Of a DNA stretch of 64,000 bases, positions 56,598 to 64,000 are shown one piece after another. The stretch is from positions 161,862 through 225,861 of the forward strand of contig CAWEQS010000018.1 of the NCBI GenBank assembly GCA_963811265.1, in the 5' to 3' direction. Below the pieces are notes generated by a model. The model did not search any database, was not told the origin of the DNA, and was given only the letters and a program-made list of their open reading frames with translations. The stretch comes from JAOUJD01 sp963811265 (lineage in GTDB: Bacteria; Pseudomonadota; Gammaproteobacteria; Burkholderiales; Burkholderiaceae_F). Made by a program: the position numbers and the translations under genes. Numbering within the stretch: position 1 is the stretch's first letter; each line of letters opens with the position of its first letter.

Positions 56598-57802
56598 TCA
56601 GCCGCGCGCGAGCCCCATCGCCTCGCGCACTTCGCGCATCGTCTCGCCCGCCAGCTCGCGGGCGCGTTCGCAGCCGTCGGCGATGATGTTGCGCACGGCC
56701 GCGGGATCCTCGAGGTAGCGCTGGGCGCGCTCGCGCATCGGCGTGAGCTCGCGGATCACGCCGTCGATCACTGGCTGCTTGCAGTCGAGGCAGCCGATGC
56801 CGGCGCTGCGGCAGCCCGTCTGCACCCACTCGCCTGCGTCGCGTCGTCGGAGTAGACCTTGTGCAGCTGCCACACCGGGCAGCGCTCGGGGTCGCCCTTG
56901 TCGGTGCGGCGCACCCGCGCCGGGTCGGTCGGCATCGTGCGGATCTTCTTCGTGATCGACTCCGGGTCCTCGCGCAGCGCGATCGCGTTGTTGTAGCTCT
57001 TCGACATCTTCTGCCCGTCGAGGCCGGGCATCTTCGACGCCTCGGTGAGCAGCGCCTCCGGCTCGACGAGGATGATCCGGCGCGCGCCCTCGGCGTACCC
57101 GAACAGCCGCTCGCGATCCGACATGGACAGGCTGCCCGCCTCGTCGATCAGCGCGCGCGCCTGCTCGAGCGCGTCGACCTCGCCCTTTTCCTGGTAGAGC
57201 GTGCGCAGTTCCGTGTACCGCTTGGCGCGACGCGAACCGAGCTTCTTGACGGCGTCGCGCGCCTTCTCCTCGAAGCCGGACTCCGAGCCGAACAGGTGGT
57301 TGAAGCGGCGCGCGATCTCGCGCGTCATCTCGACGTGCGGGACCTGGTCCTCGCCCACCGGGACCATCGTGGCGCGGTAGATCAGGATGTCTGCGGCCTG
57401 CAGCAGCGGATAGCCGAGGAAGCCGTAGGTCGCGAGATCGCGGTCGTTGAGCTTCTCCTGCTGGTCCTTGTAGGTCGGCACGCGTTCGAGCCAGCCGAGC
57501 GGCGTGGCCATCGACAGCAGCAGGAAGAGCTCGGCGTGCTCCGGCACGCGCGACTGGATGAAGAGCGTCGCCTGCGAGGGGTCGACGCCGGCGGCCAGCC
57601 AGTCGATCACCATGTCCCAGGTGTTGCCCTCGATCGTCTCGGACTCCGAGTAGTGCGTCGTCAGCGCGTGCCAGTCGGCCACGAAGAACAGGCACGGATG
57701 CTCGCTCTGCAGGCGAACCCAGTTCTTCAGCACACCGTGGTAGTGGCCGAGGTGCAGCGCGCCCGTGGGGCGCATTCCGGAGAGAACGCGATCGGGAAAC
57801 AT
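56598..57802 (-). CDS. trpS: Tryptophanyl-tRNA synthetase, broken by a 1-base deletion
   Basis: TrpS charges tRNA-Trp. The start at 57802 gives MFPDRVLSGMRPTGALHLGHYHG (HIGH-like HLGH), then LFFVADWHALTTHY, PVGEDQVPHVEMTREIA and PGLDGQKMSKSYNN. After KVYSDDATQ the frame shifts near 56828-56845. It resumes as EWVQTGCRSAGIGCLDCKQPVIDGV and ends normally. Restoring one base gives about 401 aa, the longer beta-proteobacterial type. An essential gene with a clean join indicates a consensus error. Confidence 0.92.
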
Positions 57803-57804
57803 GG

Positions 57805-58434
57805 TCAGAGGAAGAGACGAACGATGGCCGCGCCGATGTCGTGCAGCGGCCGGAGGAAGAACGACAGCGCGCCGGTGAACATCAGCGCGAGCAGGATGAA
57901 CAGGCCGTACGGCTCGATGCGCGAATACGCAATCGACATCCGCGTCGGCAGCAGGCCGCTGACGATGCGGCCGCCGTCGAGCGGCGGGATCGGAAGCAGG
58001 TTCAGCGCCATGAACACGAGGTTCACGCTGATCCCCGCCTGGGCGACCAGGTAGAAGTAGCTCTCCTGCACGCCGGCCGCCGACAGCGCGCGATAGAGCA
58101 GCGCCCAGACCACGGCCATGGCGAGGTTCACGCCGGGGCCGGCCGCCGCGACCCAGATCATGTCGCGCTTCGGCTTGCGCAGGCTGCCCCAGTCGACCGG
58201 CACGGGCTTGGCCCAGCCGAACATGAACCCGGTCAGCAGCACCATGCCGAGGGGAACGACGATCGTGCCGATCGGGTCGATGTGCTTGACGGGATTCAGC
58301 GTCACGCGGCCGAGGACGTAGGCCGTGTTGTCTCCGAACATGCGCGCCACGTAGCCGTGGGCGGCTTCATGCACGGTGATCGCGAACAGCACGGGGATCG
58401 CATAGACGGCGATCTCCTGAATGACGTTTTCCAT
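57805..58434 (-). CDS. Site-2 protease family (M50) membrane metalloprotease
   Basis: The 209-aa protein has the zinc motif HEAAHGYVARMFGD (HExxH at residues 22-26) in the first helix and NLLPIPPLDGGRIVSG, which supplies the third ligand, near residue 155. Four to five membrane helices are expected. This small group is the Rip/YwhC-like branch; natural substrates are unknown. It lies two bases upstream of trpS and downstream of the yciO gene, an order conserved in betaproteobacteria. Confidence 0.93.
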   Translation of the reverse strand: MENVIQEIAVYAIPVLFAITVHEAAHGYVARMFGDNTAYVLGRVTLNPVKHIDPIGTIVVPLGMVLLTGFMFGWAKPVPVDWGSLRKPKRDMIWVAAAGPGVNLAMAVVWALLYRALSAAGVQESYFYLVAQAGISVNLVFMALNLLPIPPLDGGRIVSGLLPTRMSIAYSRIEPYGLFILLALMFTGALSFFLRPLHDIGAAIVRLFL

Positions 58435-58494
58435 CGAGTCCAGTCTATCAGCGCACCCCGGTCGTCCCGGCGCGCCGGCGTTGTGACGGCCCGG

Positions 58495-59118
58495 TTACAG
58501 GCCGAGGGCTTCCACCGGGCCCTTGCCCTGCCGCACGAGCACGGCCTCCGGCCCGGTGAGGTCGACGATCGTGGTCGGTTCGATGCCGCACGCACCGGCA
58601 TCCAGCACGAAATCGACCAGGTGATCCAGGCGCTCGCGGATGTGATCCGCGTCGTTCAACGGCATCTCGTCGCCCGGCAGCTGGAGCGTGGTGGTCAGCA
58701 ACGGCTGGCCGAGCACGTCGAGCAGTCCCGCGGCGACCCGGTGATCGGGCACCCGCAGGCCGATCGTCTTGCGCGACGGATGCGAGAGGCGCCGCGGAAC
58801 TTCCCTCGTCGCTTCCAGGATGAAGGTGTACGGCCCCGGCGTCGCGTTCTTCAACAACCGGTACTGGCGGTTGTCGACCTTCGCGTACAGGCCGATGTCC
58901 GACAGGTCGCGGCACATCAGCGTCAGCAGGTGGCGGTCGTCGATGCGGCGGATCTGCCGGATGCGATCGACCGCCGCCTTGTCGTCGAGATGGCAGGCCA
59001 GCGCGTAGCAGGAGTCGGTCGGGATCGCGCCGACCCCGCCGTGATCGAGGATCTGCGCCGCCTGGCGCAGCGATCGCACCTGGGGGTCGACGGGATGGAC
59101 GTCGAAGAGCTGCGCCAT
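58495..59118 (-). CDS. Sua5/YciO/YrdC-family protein (YciO type)
   Basis: The 207-aa protein has the YrdC-like fold: GGVGAIPTDSCYALACHLDDKAAV, RHLLTLMCRDLSDIGLYAKV, NATPGPYTFILEATREVPR and KTIGLRVPDHRV. Relatives TsaC/Sua5 make threonylcarbamoyl-AMP for tRNA t6A; YciO members share the fold with weaker or uncertain activity. The ATG at 59118 overlaps the stop of the PHP gene (TGATG), so they are translated together, as with trpH-yciO in enterobacteria. Confidence 0.92.
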   Translation of the reverse strand: MAQLFDVHPVDPQVRSLRQAAQILDHGGVGAIPTDSCYALACHLDDKAAVDRIRQIRRIDDRHLLTLMCRDLSDIGLYAKVDNRQYRLLKNATPGPYTFILEATREVPRRLSHPSRKTIGLRVPDHRVAAGLLDVLGQPLLTTTLQLPGDEMPLNDADHIRERLDHLVDFVLDAGACGIEPTTIVDLTGPEAVLVRQGKGPVEALGL

Positions 59119-59985
59119 CAGACGAAGCGATGCCACACCGGGGTCAGGTCGGACGGCAGGCGCGCGACGCGCCCCAGTTCGACGTTCTCCGATTCGCCGG
59201 GCCCGTGGAAGTCGCTGCCGCCCGAGGCCTCGAAGCCGAACTCGCGCGCCAGGTCGGCGAACCGGCGCATCTCGCGCTCGGTGTGGTTGCTGGTCGACAC
59301 CTCGATGGCCGTCCCGCCCAGTTCGCGGAACTCCTCCAGCAGCGAGTGCAGCGCGAGATCGTTGAGCCGATAGCGGCCCGGGTGCGCGACGATCGCCACG
59401 CCGCCGGCGTCGCGAATCATGTCGATGGCTTCGCCGAGGGCCGCCCACGCGTGCGGCACGAATCCGGGCTTGCCCTCGACCAGGTAGCGCGAGAAGACGT
59501 CCTTGACGTCGCGGCAGTGCCCCGTCTCGACCAGATAGCGCGCGAAGTGCGTGCGCGAGATCATCTGCGGGTTGCCCGCATAGACGAGCGCGCCCTCGAA
59601 GGCGCCTTCGATGCCGACGCGGGCCAGTTGCTCGGCCATCTCCTGCGCGCGGCTGATGCGTCCCGACCGCACGGCGCCCAGGCGCGCCTCCAGCCGGCCG
59701 TCGCGGTATTCCACTCCCAGGCCGACGATGTGCAGCGTCGTGCTGCCCCATGTCACGGACACCTCGACGCCCGGCACGAACGCCAACCCCAGCCGCTGCG
59801 CCGCCGCGGCCGCCTGCTCGAGCCCCCCCACTTCGTCGTGGTCCGTCAGTGCGTACAGTTCGACGCCCTGCTCGTGCGCGCGCGCGACCACGTCCGTCCG
59901 GCGGCAACACGCCGTCGGACACGTTCGAGTGGGAATGGAGGTCGGCGCGCACGTCCCGAGGGTCGGCGCCGGCTTGGGCAGGCAT
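59118..59985 (-). CDS. PHP-domain phosphoesterase (RNase AM/YciV-like), broken by a 1-base insertion
   Basis: RNase AM (YciV/TrpH) is a 5'-3' exonuclease that trims rRNA 5' ends. The N-terminal part has the metal motif RADLHSHSNVSDGVLPP. The frame slips near 59892-59899 and resumes as VVARAHEQGVELYALTDHDEVGGLEQA. FVPGVEVSVTWG, VAIVAHPGRYRLND and GGSDFHGPGE follow. These are the PHP ligands in order. Corrected length is 288 aa. It is translationally coupled to yciO. Confidence 0.88.
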
Positions 59986-60015
59986 GCGCGCGATTTTACC
60001 GGGCGCCGGGCCGGA

Positions 60016-60924
60016 TCAGCCGTGCCGCCGCAGGAAATCCATGATCAGGCGCCCAACGGCCTCGGGCTGGTCGTGATGCAGCATGTGGCCGGCGTCCGCC
60101 ACCGTCGCCTGCTCGGCCCCCGGCACGGAGGCGAAACGCCGCTGCAGTTCGGCCAGCGCCTGGTCCCGGTCGCGCGCGACGTGCCGCAAGGCGTCCGTGT
60201 CGGCGGCCAGCACCATCAGCGCGGGCGCCGTGATCGCCCGCCAGCACGCCATCGCCTCGTCCACGCGATACAGCACCGGGTTGACGATCCGGTGCGCCGG
60301 ATCGCCCGGCGACGCGCAGCCGTCCGCGGCCGTCGGGCTCGGCCCAGTGGTCGGCGAGGAACGCGGCCCGCTCCGCCGGCAGCCGCGGATTGTTCTTCTG
60401 CAACCGCGCCGCCACCTCTTCGCGGCTGGCGTAGTCGCGCAGGGCTCCGCCTGACTTCAGCTTCGTCGATCCACTGCGCGAGGCGGCCCGGCGCCTGCTC
60501 GGCGTGGCTCGCGTGGAGGCCGAAGCCCTTCCAGGTTGACGACCGCGCGAACGCGCGCGGGGCGCGCGCCGGCGTACATCAGCGCGATGTTGCCCCCCAT
60601 GCTGTGGCCGACGAGGTTCGCGGGCGCATCGCCCTGCACCGCATCGACGATGAACTCCAGGTCGGCCGCGTAGTCGGGAAACCAGTAGCAGTCGCCATGC
60701 GTCCACTCGGTCAGGCCGAAGCCGCGCCAGTCGGGAGCGACCACGCGCCAGTCCGGATCGAGCGCGTCGACCACGAACTGGAACGACGCCGAGACGTCCA
60801 TCCAGCCGTGCAGCATGAAGAGCGTGCGCCCGGGCCCGGCGTCGGCCGGACCCCATTCGCGCAGGTGATACCGCAGCCCGCGTATCGTGGTGAAGCTGGA
60901 GCGTGACGGCCGATGCGATTTCAC
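60016..60924 (-). CDS. Alpha/beta hydrolase with three single-base insertions
   Basis: The fold is clear: TLFMLHGWMDVSASFQFVVD (oxyanion), WRVVAPDWRGFGLTEW, NLVGHSMGGNIALMYAGA (nucleophile elbow GHSMGG), and a C-terminal VADAGHMLHHDQPEAVGRLI (catalytic His). The frame slips three times, near 60525-60528 (GGGCTTC for GGCTTC), 60461-60465 and 60303-60306 (CCGGGCG for CCGGCG). Three insertions return it to the original frame, so the C-terminus is in phase with the start. Corrected length is about 301 aa. Start is a GTG at 60924. Substrate unknown. Confidence 0.82.
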
Positions 60925-60987
60925 GTTTGCGTGGGGAAATCCGTTCGGCGATTATAGGAAGGCATTCCTGCCACTCGCGAGGGAACG

Positions 60988-62640
60988 ATGCGGGACCAGT
61001 ATCGCGCGCTGTACGACGACTTCCGCTGGCACGTCCCGCGCGAGTTCAACATCGCCGAGGCGTGCTGCCGGCGCTGGGCGCAGGAATCCTCGCGCATCGC
61101 GCTGCACTACGAGGACGAGTCGGGCAACGGCGGCTCGTACACCTACGCCGCCTTGCAGGCCGACGCCAACCGCCTCTCCAACGCGCTGCAGTCGCTCGGC
61201 GTGAAGCCCGGTGACCGCGTCGCGATCGTCCTGCCGCAGAGCCCCGAGACCGTCGTGTCGCACGTGGCCATCTACCAGATGGGCGCGGTGGCGATGCCGC
61301 TGTCGCTGCTGTTCGGTCCCGACGCGCTCGAATACCGCCTGCAGAACAGCGACACCGTCGCCGCGATCGTCGATGCCAGCGCCCTGCCCGCGTTCGCGTC
61401 GATCCGCGCGAACTGTCCAGCGCTGAAGCACCTGATCGTCGTCGGAAAGGGCGGCGGCGAAGGCCACGCGTGGAGCGCGCTGCTTTCGAAGTCCAGTGAC
61501 CGCTTCGCGCTCGTGACGACGCTGGCCGAGGATCCGGCGCTGCTGATCTACACCAGCGGGACGACCGGCCCTCCGAAGGGCGCGCTGATGCCGCACCGCG
61601 CGCTGATCGGCAACCTGCCCGGCTTCGTGGCGTCGCAGGACTGGTTTCCGCAGAAGGGCGACGTGTTCTGGTCGCCGGCCGACTGGGCGTGGACGGGCGG
61701 CCTGATGGACGCCCTGCTGCCGACGCTGTATTTCGGATTCCCGATCGTCGGGACGCGCGGCCGCTTCTCGCCCGAGCGCGCGTTCGAACTGATGCAGCGC
61801 TACCGCGTCACCAGCGCGTTCCTGTTCCCGACGGCGCTGAAGATGATGATGAAGAGCGTCGCGGAGCCGCGCTCGCGCTACGCGCTCGGCCTGCGATCGA
61901 TGATGAGCGCGGGCGAGTCGGTCGGCGCCACCGTGTTCGCCTGGTGCCGCGAGGCGCTGGGCATCACGGTCAACGAGATGTTCGGCCAGACCGAGATGAA
62001 CTACATCGTCGGCAACTCGCAGCTCAGGTGGCCCGCACGGCCGGGCAGCATGGGGCGTCCCTACCCGGGCCACCGCGTGGCGGTGATCGACGACGACGGC
62101 AACGTCCTGCCGCCGGGCACGGTCGGCGAAGTGGCAATCAACCGGCGCGACATCCACGGCGACCTCGACCCGATCTTCTTCCTCGGCTACTGGCGCAACG
62201 CGACGGCGACGAAGAACAAGTTCACCGGCGACTGGTCGCGCACCGGGGACCTGGCCAGCGCCGACGTCGACGGCTATCTCTGGTACCAGGGACGCGCCGA
62301 CGATGTCTTCAAGGCCGCGGGCTACCGGATCGGCCCGAGCGAGATCGAGAACTGCCTCGTGAAGCACCGCGCCGTCGCCAACGTCGCGGTCGTGCCGAAG
62401 CCGGACGCGGAACGCGGCGCCGTGGTCAAGGCGTACGTCGTGCTGGCGGCGGGCTTCGAGGGCTCGCCGGCGCTGGTCGACGAACTGCAGAAGCACGTCC
62501 GCGGCCAGCTCGCGCCCTACGAGTATCCGAAGGAAATCGAGTTCATCGCCGAACTCCCGATGACGACGACCGGCAAGGTGCAGCGCCGCGTTCTGCGCGA
62601 CCTCGAAGCGAAGCGCGCGGCTGGCGCCGAAGGACACTGA
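60988..62640 (+). CDS. AMP-dependent acyl-CoA synthetase
   Basis: The 550-aa ANL-superfamily enzyme activates a carboxylic acid to its CoA thioester. Motifs are YTSGTTGPPKGALMPHRA (P-loop, about residue 190), NEMFGQTEMNYIVGNS, GDWSRTGDLASADVDGYLWYQGR and the final TTGKVQRRVLRDLE (catalytic Lys). It resembles medium-chain acyl-CoA/benzoate-CoA ligases, but the acid is not determined. It is divergent from the hydrolase gene and two bases upstream of the isochorismatase-family gene, with which it is probably co-transcribed. Confidence 0.92.
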   Translation: MRDQYRALYDDFRWHVPREFNIAEACCRRWAQESSRIALHYEDESGNGGSYTYAALQADANRLSNALQSLGVKPGDRVAIVLPQSPETVVSHVAIYQMGAVAMPLSLLFGPDALEYRLQNSDTVAAIVDASALPAFASIRANCPALKHLIVVGKGGGEGHAWSALLSKSSDRFALVTTLAEDPALLIYTSGTTGPPKGALMPHRALIGNLPGFVASQDWFPQKGDVFWSPADWAWTGGLMDALLPTLYFGFPIVGTRGRFSPERAFELMQRYRVTSAFLFPTALKMMMKSVAEPRSRYALGLRSMMSAGESVGATVFAWCREALGITVNEMFGQTEMNYIVGNSQLRWPARPGSMGRPYPGHRVAVIDDDGNVLPPGTVGEVAINRRDIHGDLDPIFFLGYWRNATATKNKFTGDWSRTGDLASADVDGYLWYQGRADDVFKAAGYRIGPSEIENCLVKHRAVANVAVVPKPDAERGAVVKAYVVLAAGFEGSPALVDELQKHVRGQLAPYEYPKEIEFIAELPMTTTGKVQRRVLRDLEAKRAAGAEGH

Positions 62641-62642
62641 AG

Positions 62643-63197
62643 ATGCGACTCACCCGAGAAGACTCCCTGCTGCTCGTCATCGACATCCAGCGCAAGCTCG
62701 CGCCGGCCATCCTGGACCACGAGCGCGTCACCGCCCGCACCGAAGCGCTCGTCACCGCGGCGGACTTGTTCGGCATCCCGAAGCTGATCACGGAACACTG
62801 CCCGCAGCAGATCGGGGCCCTGGTCGAGCCGTTGCGCAGCCGGTTCAGCGCGGACGAGATCTTCGAGAAGACCGCGTTCTCCGCGACCGATCACCCGGAG
62901 TTCGTCCGCAAGGTGCGCGCCACCGGGCGGCGCCAGGTCGTGATGACCGGCATGGAGACGCACGTGTGCGTGATGCAGGCAGCGCTGGGGCTGCGTGCCG
63001 AAGGACTCGACGTCTTCATCGTCGACGACGCCGTCGGCTCCCGGCCCGCCGCGCAGCGCGATCGCGAACTCGCCCTCGCGCGCCTGGCGCACGCCGGCTG
63101 CGTCGTCGCCGGCACCGAAACCGTGCTCTTCGAGTGGACGAAGTTCGCGACCGACGAGCGCTTCCGTTCGGTTCTCGCGCTCGTGAAGGGCTTCTGA
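62643..63197 (+). CDS. Isochorismatase-family cysteine hydrolase (YcaC-like)
   Basis: The 184-aa protein has the catalytic triad regions: LLLVIDIQRKLAP (Asp), FEKTAFSA (Lys) and VVMTGMETHVCVMQAALGLR (Cys in HVCV), in a Rossmann-like fold. Close relatives include YcaC-like octameric hydrolases of unknown substrate. It lies two bases after the acyl-CoA synthetase gene. A 276-bp gap follows before fccA and contains GCATGCGG-TCC-CGCATGC, a hairpin near 63295-63313. Confidence 0.9.
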   Translation: MRLTREDSLLLVIDIQRKLAPAILDHERVTARTEALVTAADLFGIPKLITEHCPQQIGALVEPLRSRFSADEIFEKTAFSATDHPEFVRKVRATGRRQVVMTGMETHVCVMQAALGLRAEGLDVFIVDDAVGSRPAAQRDRELALARLAHAGCVVAGTETVLFEWTKFATDERFRSVLALVKGF

Positions 63198-63473
63198 CCG
63201 AGCGCTCAATAGCGATCGCCGTCACGCGAAGCAAGTGACGCGCATCACCCAGGGGCTCTCCACGGCCTTTCGGTTGAACGAAGAAGGCGTCATGCATGCG
63301 GTCCCGCATGCGGGCTAGGCCGACGGATGCGGGTGACTCGAGTCAATCGCGCAGGGCATCGCGCTAGACGCTCCGCTCCGCCGGCAACTACAACCCCTCC
63401 GTCGCTCGAACTATCCCTCGAGTGAAGCGGCGGCCAGGCATCGGCCGCCACCGCGCCAACCCAGGAGGAGTCA

Positions 63474-63794
63474 ATGACAACAACACGACGTTTCATGTGC
63501 GGCCTGGCCGCCGTCGCCGCCGCGCTGCTCGCGCCGCCCGCGCCCGCCCAGACGACCGCCCCACCCGAAGGACGGTTGCTCGCGTCCAACTGCTTCCAGT
63601 GCCACGGCACCGACGGCCGCAGCGGCTTCGAGCAGATCAACGGCAAGTCCTCGACCGAGATCTACAGCAAGCTGAAGGAGATGCAGCTCAAGCAGCCCGG
63701 CACCGAGGATTACGGAATCATGATCCCGCACGCCAAGGGCTACACCGACGCCCAGCTGCTGAAGATCTCCCAGTACCTTTCAACGATCCGCTGA
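63474..63794 (+). CDS. fccA: Cytochrome c subunit of flavocytochrome c sulfide dehydrogenase
   Basis: The 106-aa protein has a signal peptide (cleavage near APAQT), then one class I cytochrome domain with SNCFQCHGTDGR (haem CxxCH at about residues 40-44) and the methionine ligand in YGIMIPHAKGY. It passes electrons from the flavoprotein FccB to the respiratory chain during sulfide oxidation. It is the one-haem type. AGGAGGAG precedes the ATG at 63474. fccB follows after nine bases. Confidence 0.9.
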   Translation: MTTTRRFMCGLAAVAAALLAPPAPAQTTAPPEGRLLASNCFQCHGTDGRSGFEQINGKSSTEIYSKLKEMQLKQPGTEDYGIMIPHAKGYTDAQLLKISQYLSTIR

Positions 63795-63803
63795 GGTGAC
63801 GCC

Positions 63804-64000
63804 ATGAACTACACACGCAGAACATGGCTCACGGCCGCGGGCGCCGTGGGATTCGGTGCCGCGCTGACCCGCTGCGGCGGCGGCGATCCGCTGTCTCCGG
63901 CGACGACCGATGCCGCCTCCGCGCCTCTCGCGGACGCCGCGCGCTCCACGCGAACCGCGCCGACGGTGGTCAAAAGCACCACCGGCCGCGTCGTCGTCAT
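63804..64000 (+). CDS. fccB: Flavoprotein subunit of flavocytochrome c sulfide dehydrogenase (N-terminus only)
   Basis: Only 65 codons lie in the window. They show a twin-arginine leader (TRRTWLTAAGAVGFGAAL), then an Asp/Ala/Pro linker and the start of a dinucleotide-binding strand, KSTTGRVVVI, at the edge. This layout and the position directly after fccA fit the FAD-containing sulfide dehydrogenase subunit. The Tat signal fits export of a folded flavoprotein. The assignment rests on context and leader, because the catalytic part is outside. Confidence 0.8.
   Translation, partial: MNYTRRTWLTAAGAVGFGAALTRCGGGDPLSPATTDAASAPLADAARSTRTAPTVVKSTTGRVVV

Overview
The window is strongly GC-rich chromosomal DNA with tightly packed genes, many ATGA/GTGA/TGATG start-stop overlaps and frequent GTG starts. 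Gene content and order suggest a free-living, aerobic, sulfur-oxidising betaproteobacterium (Burkholderiales/Nitrosomonadales-like). The run lysC - tilS - accA - alkA-like - cysS - TPR - two cyclophilins - lpxH - cysE - trmJ - suhB - mutS and the run MBL hydrolase - bamC - dapA - methyltransferase - trpS - M50 protease - yciO - RNase AM are typical betaproteobacterial housekeeping neighbourhoods. Taxonomy is inferred from gene order only; no rRNA is present. LAYOUT. 1-15.0 kb: a partial rmuC, a truncated haemoglobin coupled to an uncharacterised 568-aa protein, an FtsX-type permease, a DAO-family flavoprotein, a BMP-type nucleoside ABC transporter (binding protein, two permeases, double ATPase) and an MFS permease. 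A second copy of the uncharacterised 560-aa family sits inside the ABC locus on the other strand. 15-17 kb: small membrane or secreted proteins, tRNA-Ser(UGA) and a two-repeat PsiF protein. 17-25.7 kb: a thiosulfate-oxidising sox cluster on the minus strand, read as soxR-soxC-soxD-soxY-soxZ-dsrE-like-soxA-soxX-(terminator)-tlpA-like-soxB-thioredoxin. SoxYZ carries the sulfur substrate, SoxAX loads it, SoxB releases sulfate and SoxCD oxidises the sulfane sulfur. Flavocytochrome c sulfide dehydrogenase (fccA and the start of fccB) begins at the far right end, so sulfide oxidation is also encoded. 25.8-29.9 kb: a CBS-pair protein, a ChaN-like lipoprotein and an Mla-type permease/MCE/lipoprotein set without an ATPase. 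30.0-32.2 kb: a self-contained sigma-54 module: an activator with a degenerate class III cyclase-like C-terminus, upstream GGGTCAA repeats, a -24/-12 promoter and a divergently encoded small exported repeat protein. I consider this the most interesting locus. 32.2-34.9 kb: a CbiMQO-type cobalt/nickel ECF transporter. 35-36.8 kb: tRNA-Arg(ACG), dodecin, a hypothetical gene, palindromes, a possible IS3 remnant and tRNA-Ser(GCU). 36.8-63 kb: the housekeeping blocks, then an acyl-CoA synthetase and an isochorismatase-family hydrolase. DATA QUALITY. Eight genes (soxB, soxX, soxA, lpxH, dapA, trpS, the PHP/RNase AM gene and an alpha/beta hydrolase with three lesions) are broken by single-base indels although both flanking halves are well conserved. 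Several are essential, so consensus errors in a draft or metagenome assembly are more likely than true pseudogenes. I annotate each as one gene across the lesion.
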